A stretch of DNA of 5,211 nt from an uncultured Ureaplasma sp. (lineage in GTDB: Bacteria > Bacillota_I > Bacilli_A > Mycoplasmatales > Mycoplasmoidaceae): the NCBI GenBank assembly GCA_949295235.1, contig CASFKH010000052.1, forward strand, positions 1 through 5,211, in the 5' to 3' direction. The notes below the pieces were generated by a model. That model made no database searches. It saw only the letters and a program-made list of their open reading frames with translations, and was not told where the DNA came from. The position numbers were made by a program, and so were the translations under genes. Below, piece after piece: positions 1-5,211 of the stretch (its first letter is position 1; every line of letters begins with the position of its first letter).

Positions 1-918
1 ATGAATTCAAAAACTATTAGTAACAAATATGAATTTAATTTCAAAAAACTAATGGATCAAGGTTTTAAAATTAAAAACCAAAAGAAGTTAGCTGCTTTTT
101 GCTATAATTATGGATTCTCAAGAGTAATAAATGGATATGCTGCATGTTTATTGGATTCTCATTCAAATTTTGTTGGCAAAATTGACACTAATCAATTGAT
201 AAAATTAGCTAAGTTTGATCGAGCGCTCGGATTATTAATTTTAGGATATATTTTAAATTTTGAAACTAAATTCAATTCAATTCTAATATCATTATTATTA
301 AGATTTTATAAATTAAAAAATGATTATGTTTTAACCTCTGATAATTCAAATTGATTAAATATACCAAATTTAGAAGATAAAAAAAAATTTATTAATTCTT
401 TATATCAAACTTCTGATTCTAATTTACTAAAATCATATTCTAAACTTGATATAAATCGAAATTTAAATAATAACATTAAATCCGAAACTCCACCATTGTT
501 TACTTTATCTTTATATTGAACATTTGGAACAATTATTAATTTATTTGAACTTCTTGATCCAAGGTTGCAAAAAGAGATTATACATGATTGTATTGATACA
601 ATAATATCTGTCGAGTCATTTATATGGATATGTAATGTTTTAAGAAAACTAAGAAATAAAATTACCCACAATGACTTTATATTAGTTTCTAGGTTTAAAT
701 GTAATGATGAAATAAAAAAATTTCTAGGTATTAATTCATCAAATAATTTTATTCAAATCAAAAATATATGTGATTTTTTGGATAAAGTTAAATTATTTGA
801 AACTAAATTTCTATTTTCCAAAGATATTAATGGCAAGGTTAAACAATTGATAAAAAAAAGTAGATTTAAATTTATTGTAAAAAGAAAAGTTAATAAATAT
901 TTAGGATATGAATATTAG
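1..918 (+). CDS. Abi_2 family (AbiD/AbiF-like) HEPN-domain protein, putative abortive-infection RNase
   Basis: Read with TGA as Trp this is one 305-residue frame ending at TAG; in-frame TGA codons lie at 352-354 (W118) and 517-519 (W173), and W209 uses TGG. The order of features matches Abi_2 proteins. An N-terminal block holds a GFKI segment and a YGFSRVINGYAACL stretch (about residues 22-50). A helix follows with F72-D73-R74 and E88. Next comes PPLFTLSLYWTFG (164-176), equivalent to the family's 'P.W.l.e.ltFG' segment. Last is R218-N219-K-I-T-H223, the R-X4-H motif of HEPN ribonucleases. Length is normal for the family (about 300 residues). Known family members act in abortive infection or as toxin-like RNases; the target here is unknown. 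No signal peptide or membrane segment is seen, so it is probably cytosolic. ATG at base 1 is a plausible start because family members begin shortly before this block, but upstream sequence and RBS are outside the window. It is probably in an operon with the helicase gene 12 bases downstream. Family call fairly sure; function inferred. Confidence 0.85.
379..387 (+). repeat. A9 homopolymer tract inside the Abi_2 gene
   Basis: Nine consecutive A bases encode three Lys residues (127-129) in the Abi_2 frame. An A8 tract lies at 852-859 near the end of the same gene. Such tracts are prone to replication slippage, and a one-base change at 379-387 would truncate the protein before its HEPN motif. In the state seen here the frame is open. 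Poly-A runs are also common by chance in genomes this AT-rich. Confidence 0.4.
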
Positions 919-923
919 AAAGG
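917..923 (+). promoter_or_regulatory. Shine-Dalgarno site for the helicase gene
   Basis: AGAAAGG is complementary to the 16S rRNA 3' end and lies 7 bases before the ATG at 931. It overlaps the TAG stop of the upstream Abi_2 gene. It fixes the helicase start and suggests that the two genes are translated from one transcript. No separate promoter is convincing in the 12-base gap. Confidence 0.8.
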
Positions 924-930
924 TTATTAT

Positions 931-3900
931 ATGAAAAGAAAAAGTAAAAAATCAGAAATATTTGAAATGAATGATGAAGAATTAACAAAAAATTTATCAA
1001 AAAATTCTAAAAAGTTAGATTTATCTGAAAAACCAATATCTAAATCAAATTTAAACATGTTATATGATGCAGATAATTATGAAAATGAAGATGAAAATTT
1101 AGATGTTCAAGCAACTAAAAATAAATCTAGCAAAAATAATGAATTTTTAATTGATGATTTTGATGAATTGGATTCAGATGTACCACGTAAAAAAACATCT
1201 AAAAAAGATAATAGAGCTATAAAAATTAAATTAGCTAATTTAACTTCAACAAATCCAAAAGATATGTGTATTAAATCAAAACTTACAAAAGATACTATAG
1301 ATATATCAAGATTTGTTGATTTTGAAACTGTTAATAAATTTATTGAAGATCCAACTGCTAATATTGAATTTAAAAATTTAAGTATTAATTCAAGTGATAT
1401 TGAATATTCTTTAAATGCAACTAAATCACCTGGTGAATTTTTATCTTGTTTACAAAATTATGATATTCCAATTTCTGAATCTAGAAAGAATGATTTGTAT
1501 AAGGATTTTGAATCTGCTAAAGAAAAAATTATTCCATTGGTTTCAAATAAAACTTTTGATCAAAAAAGAAAATTTGATGCAATAATTCGTAAAAACAAAA
1601 ATATAGTTGATAATACTGGAGTTTATTCTCTTTATTTAGCAACCCATTTTTTAGTAGGGGCAACAAAAACTGGTGTTTTATTAAATTCGCCAATAATTTT
1701 ATTTCAAGTTGAAATGAATTTCTCATCTGGTCGTTATGTTTTAAAACATTCAAAAAATAAATTTGTTGTTAATGAAAAATTATTAACATTGTTAAAAAAA
1801 GAATTCAATTTAAATTGAATAATTTCTGATTTAGCTAAAATTGAAGATTATGCACAATTGTTAAAAACAATTAAAAAAGATATTGATATTCCAATCAAAA
1901 AAGTTAATTCTGAAAATCATGAATTTAAAGAAATTGCAAATAGTGAATTGAGTAAATTTACTGAATTTGAAGTTTATGACTCAGCATTATTGGGAATCTT
2001 TGAACCTTCAGGTGGTGCACTAAAGGAAAATCTTGAACGTTTAGTAGATTTAAACATTGATCCATTTGTAAGTCAAAATGAATATTCTGATACTAAATTT
2101 ATTAACCAAGAAATAAATGGAGAACCATTAATTGAAATTGGTAGACCACTAAATATTTATCAAAAATATGCAATTCGTTCTGCTTTATATCAAAATACAT
2201 TAATTTATGGTCCTCCTGGAACTGGAAAATCTGAAGTTATTGCAAATATTATTGCAAATGCAATTATTAATTTAAAAACTGTATTAGTTGTATCTGAAAA
2301 GAAAGCTGCTTTAGATGTTTTACATGATCGTCTACAACATATTTCAAAGCTTGCTCTATTTGTTTATGATTTAGATGACAAATCTAACTTCTATAGTAAA
2401 ATTGCCGATATTGGTGACAAAGTTTTAAATATGCGTTTTGATGAATATGGAAAAGTTGATACAAGAGATTTTGATCTAAAAGATAAAATCCAATCTTCTT
2501 CAAAATGACAAAAAGTTCAAAATGCTCATTTAAAAGTTAGAGAATATATCAATGAATTAATTAAATTAAACAAAATCGTTGATTCATTAGGAACAACATT
2601 TACTCAATATATAAATGCTAATTCTAATGTTGATAAAAAATTATTAAAGTATGTAAAAGACTCTAATATTATTGAATTTATTGAGTCATTAATGAGAAAA
2701 TATTCATTTACAAGTACTGAAAATTTCTTCTTAAAATTTAATGAATATAAAGATTTTTTATTAATTAATGGAATTAATGAAAATACAATCACTAATACTT
2801 TAAAAGAACAAAAATTATTAATAACAAAATATCAACTTACTGATAACTTATTACAATATTTAATTGAAAATGAAAAAGAAATTCCTAATAAAGTTTTAAA
2901 ATTAACTAATTTCTTTGAAATTTATGGATTAGATAATAATGAAGAATTAATTCAAATCTTAAATGCAAATCCACAATTACTTGTTATCCAAAAATCTAAG
3001 ATTGTTGAATTTGCGAATCAATTCCCTGACTTTTTTGGTCCAAGAAAGTTTATGTCTTTCTTAATTGAACAATATGATAACTTATTACCATTCTTAGATG
3101 CATATTCAAAAACAGATGATCCAAAAACAAAAGCAACATTATTATATAATTTTGTTAATTTCAAAAAGATATCTAAATTCAAACAAATATTCAAGGGAAG
3201 CAACGATGAAGATCCAACAGTTCTAAATGATAAATTATTAGCAATTAAATTCTTTGCTCAAATTCCTCAAGCTAGATTTAATTACTTATATAAATTAGTT
3301 GAAGAAAAAACTGATTTTATTGATAAAAATACAGTTATTATTTATCTTCACCCATGAATGATAAAACAATATGTTAAAGATTTAGGTCATAAATCATTTA
3401 CATTCTTTGATGAAGATGATGTTACAAAATTGTCTCCTGTAAGAGGATTGGATGGAGCAACATTTGATAAATTTAAAATAATTATTAATTATGAAAATGA
3501 AATAATGAATAATTATAAAAATTTAATGTATGTTGATGTTAATGAATTAATTAATAAAGATAGAAATATTATTGCGAATGTTGCCGATCATGCAAGTCAA
3601 GATGTAGAAGCATATTACTTAGAATATCTTCGTTCAGTATTATCAAAATTATCAACTTCAGAATGAAATAAAATGCAAGAAGTGTTCAGTATTGCAAGAC
3701 GTAGTTCTAAGAAAAATGTTTCAATCAAAGATTTTATTCAAGAATATTACAAACAATTATCAATTATTTTCCCAATTTGAATTTCTTTACCTGAATTAGT
3801 TGCTCAAATGTTACCATTAGAACAAGGTATATTTGATTATGGTATTTTTGATGAAGCTTCTCAAATGTTTGTAGAACGTGCTTATCCAATAGTTTATCGT

Positions 3901-5070
3901 TGTAATACAAACATAGTAGCTGGGGATGATAAACAATTAAAACCTACTTCATTCTTTGCTTCAAGAATTAATGATAATGATTATGAATATGCATTAGCTG
4001 ATAATGACCAAGTTGACTCATTATTAGATAGAGCAAAAGTATCATTATGAGCAAGTTATAATTTAAGAAACCATTATCGTTCAGAACATAGAGATTTAAT
4101 CCAATTTAGTAATGACTTTGTGTATGATCATAATTTACATTTTGCAACAAAAAATGGAGTTACAGGATCTGGTATTGAAGTTATTAACGTTGAAAATGGA
4201 GTTTCTGAAGATAGTGTTAATGAAGTAGAAGCTCAAAAAGTAATCAAATTACTATCTCAAAATATTAATAAATATAACAAAATTATTGTAATTACATTCG
4301 GTTCAAAACAAAGTTTATATATTGAACAATTATTGTTCAAAAATGCTGATTCTTCAAATTCAGTTTATAAGAAATTTGTATCTAATAATTTAGTAATTAC
4401 AAACCTAGAAAATGTACAAGGTAATGAAGGTGATTTAGTAATTTTATCAACAACATTTGGAGTTGGAAAAGATGGATTATTTAAAAACTCATATGGTCCA
4501 TTAATTATGGATGGTGGTATCAATCGTTTAAATGTTGCTATTACAAGAGCGAAAGAAAAAATGATTATTGTTAAATCAATTTCAGCCGCTGATATGAACA
4601 TTAACCACAATAATCCAAATGCTTTAGTATTAAAATCTTTCTTTGAATATTGTGACAAAATTGCTGAAAACAAAGCTTCACATTCTACTGGAAATACTCA
4701 AATTAATTTTGTTGATAGTATTTTTAAAGTTGAAATTGGTAATTGACTATTATCTAATTTATACAACAAAAAAGATATTGAAATTGTTGATAACTATGAT
4801 ATTGGTTCAAAAATTATTGATTTCGCAATTGTAAATAAAAAATCAGGAAAAGTTGAATTAGCAATTGTAATTAATAAATGATCTAATAAAGTTAATTTAC
4901 AAAACTATCTTGAATCAGTTGATAATTACTTCTTCTTTATAGATAGAGGATATAATACTATTAGAATAGAAGAATATGCATGAGTTTATAATAATGTTGA
5001 AATTAAAAAACAAATCTTAGCAGCAGTTGATTCAATAAATTCAAAAGATTATTTCACTTTAGATGAATAA
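931..5070 (+). CDS. DUF4011-type superfamily 1 helicase with C-terminal Vsr/DUF559-like nuclease domain
   Basis: One 1379-residue frame with nine TGA-encoded Trp codons (1816, 2506, 3355, 3664, 3778, 4048, 4744, 4879, 4981) and no TGG; stop is TAA. Residues 1-100 are Lys/Asp/Glu/Asn-rich and probably disordered. About 115-325 resembles DUF4011: a TGVYSLYLATHFL segment (229-241), SPIILFQVEM (253-262) and VVNEKLL (279-285). The helicase has the Q-motif region (Q411), Walker A GPPGTGKS (427-434), motif Ia VVSEKKAALDVL (453-464), Walker B DEAS (974-977), motif III GDDKQLKP (998-1005), LRNHYRS (1045-1051), motif V VQGNEGD (1162-1168) and motif VI NRLNVAITRAK (1198-1208). This is the UPF1/Dna2-like SF1 pattern, so ATP-driven unwinding or remodelling of DNA or RNA is expected. 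About 490 residues, mostly helical, separate motifs Ia and II. The C-terminal 120 residues resemble a nuclease fold. From memory it resembles uncharacterised Mollicutes helicases such as MG140. All core ATPase motifs are intact, so it is not a pseudogene. The substrate is unknown. Confidence 0.92.
2404..3780 (+). other. Long helical insertion between helicase motifs Ia and II
   Basis: Residues about 492-950 of the helicase lie between motif Ia and the Walker B strand. The stretch is rich in Lys, Glu, Asn, Leu and Ile, with few Gly or Pro, and looks mostly alpha-helical with possible coiled-coil parts. No catalytic motif is recognised. Large insertions at this place are usual in DUF4011-type SF1 helicases, where they may form a stalk or a substrate- or partner-binding arm. 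That role is inference. Confidence 0.5.
4708..5067 (+). other. C-terminal PD-(D/E)XK-like (Vsr/DUF559/MTES_1575-type) domain with degenerate active site
   Basis: This part of the helicase gene encodes residues 1260-1379. The pattern fits the nuclease domain often found at the C-terminus of DUF4011 helicases. FVDSIFKVEIGNWL (1260-1273) corresponds to the 'S.FE..V...L' helix. KIIDFAIV (1294-1301) corresponds to the 'y.IDlav' strand and keeps the acidic D1297. ELAIVINKW (1309-1317) corresponds to 'LAIE.DG'. RGYNTIRIEEYAWVYN (1339-1354) corresponds to 'lGw.i.Ri...dW..n'. In the third block the usual Glu and Asp are V1313 and N1315, and the Glu of the 'FE' pair is K1266. The fold is therefore probably kept while metal-dependent cleavage may be lost. 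The alignment is by eye and the family is divergent, so this is a moderate call. Confidence 0.6.
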
Positions 5071-5073
5071 TAA

Positions 5074-5106
5074 AAAATCACTTCCAAAATAAATGGAAGT
5101 GATTTT
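5074..5106. terminator. Bidirectional intrinsic terminator between convergent genes
   Basis: AAAATCACTTCCA (5074-5086) and TGGAAGTGATTTT (5094-5106) form a perfect 13-bp stem with a 7-base AAATAAA loop, starting 3 bases after the helicase stop. In the plus direction the stem ends in TTTT and then AATTATT. In the minus direction it is followed by six Ts (complement of 5072-5077), a stronger U-tract. It can therefore end both the Abi-helicase transcript and the transcript of the opposing tRNA-Leu gene. Confidence 0.85.
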
Positions 5107-5132
5107 AATTATTAATGTTTATATTTTTAAAA

Positions 5133-5211
5133 TGGTGCACATGAAGGGACTCGAACCCCCACTCGTAAGAATCAGATCCTAAGTCTGACGCGTCTGCCAG
5201 TTCCGCCACAT
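5133..5211 (-). tRNA. tRNA-Leu (anticodon UAG), 5' end cut by the window edge
   Basis: On the minus strand a class II tRNA is seen from acceptor base 5 to the encoded CCA (complement of 5133-5135). The 3' acceptor strand is CATGTGC (complement of 5137-5143) with discriminator A. The visible 5' part, ATG, pairs with it, and the missing bases should be GCAC. The anticodon stem (5172-5176 with 5184-5188, 5 bp) encloses the loop CTTAGGA, giving anticodon TAG (complement of 5179-5181), which reads CUN leucine codons. A variable arm of about 11 bases lies at 5161-5171. The T arm is 5144-5160 with loop TTCGAGT; its stem has two G-U pairs. The D arm holds the GGCGGAACTGGCAGACGCG-type pattern typical of tRNA-Leu. 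The gene faces the helicase gene and shares its terminator. Its promoter is outside the window. Confidence 0.95.

Noticed and set aside
405..671. 88-residue reverse-strand open frame inside the Abi_2 gene.
   Set aside because: It is antisense to a recognised family sequence, has no RBS, and its composition follows from the other strand.
4365..4673. 102-residue reverse-strand open frame over helicase motifs V and VI.
   Set aside because: It is a shadow of the conserved helicase coding sequence, with no independent support.
4643..4834. 63-residue plus-strand open frame in a second frame, Leu/Ile/Lys-rich and membrane-like.
   Set aside because: It overlaps the nuclease-like domain out of frame; its hydrophobic look is a by-product of AT-rich sequence.
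4952..4957. A TATAAT-like sequence resembling a -10 promoter box.
   Set aside because: It is inside coding sequence, has no fitting -35 element, and there is no plus-strand gene downstream before the terminator. Such hexamers are frequent at this AT content.
352..4983. Eleven in-frame TGA codons that would make both genes look like chains of broken fragments.
   Set aside because: All fragments stay in one frame per gene, family motifs run across the TGA positions, and real stops are TAG and TAA. This is code 4, not pseudogene decay.
1..5211. CRISPR array, insertion sequence or other mobile element.
   Set aside because: No regular repeat-spacer pattern, transposase motif or terminal inverted repeats were seen; the only clear inverted repeat is the terminator.

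Overview
The window is AT-rich and reads TGA as tryptophan (genetic code 4). Both protein genes run through in-frame TGA codons without any change of frame, at positions where a Trp or other aromatic residue fits the family. This points to a Mollicutes genome (Mycoplasma, Mycoplasmopsis, Spiroplasma, Ureaplasma or a close relative). The genus cannot be fixed from the sequence alone. A standard-code gene caller would break the two genes into many pieces.

Layout: (1) 1-918, plus strand, is a 305-residue Abi_2-type (AbiD/AbiF-like) protein with an R-X4-H HEPN ribonuclease motif. Its start lies at the window edge. (2) 931-5070, plus strand, follows after 12 bases with a good Shine-Dalgarno sequence. 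It encodes a 1379-residue protein with a charged N-terminal tail, a DUF4011-like domain, a UPF1/Dna2-like superfamily 1 helicase split by a long helical insertion, and a C-terminal PD-(D/E)XK-like domain of the Vsr/DUF559 type whose second acidic motif is lost. (3) 5074-5106 is a perfect 13-bp hairpin that can terminate transcription in both directions. (4) 5133-5211, minus strand, is tRNA-Leu(UAG), cut by the window edge before its first four bases.

The two protein genes are probably co-transcribed. An Abi_2 HEPN protein is a typical toxin or abortive-infection effector, and helicase-nuclease fusions of this general design occur in phage defence. The pair could therefore be a two-gene defence module: helicase as sensor or nucleic-acid remodeller, HEPN protein as RNA-cleaving effector. 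This is inference. Similar DUF4011 helicases are, from memory, widespread in Mollicutes (the MG140-like group), so the helicase may instead be a resident lineage gene beside an acquired Abi gene.
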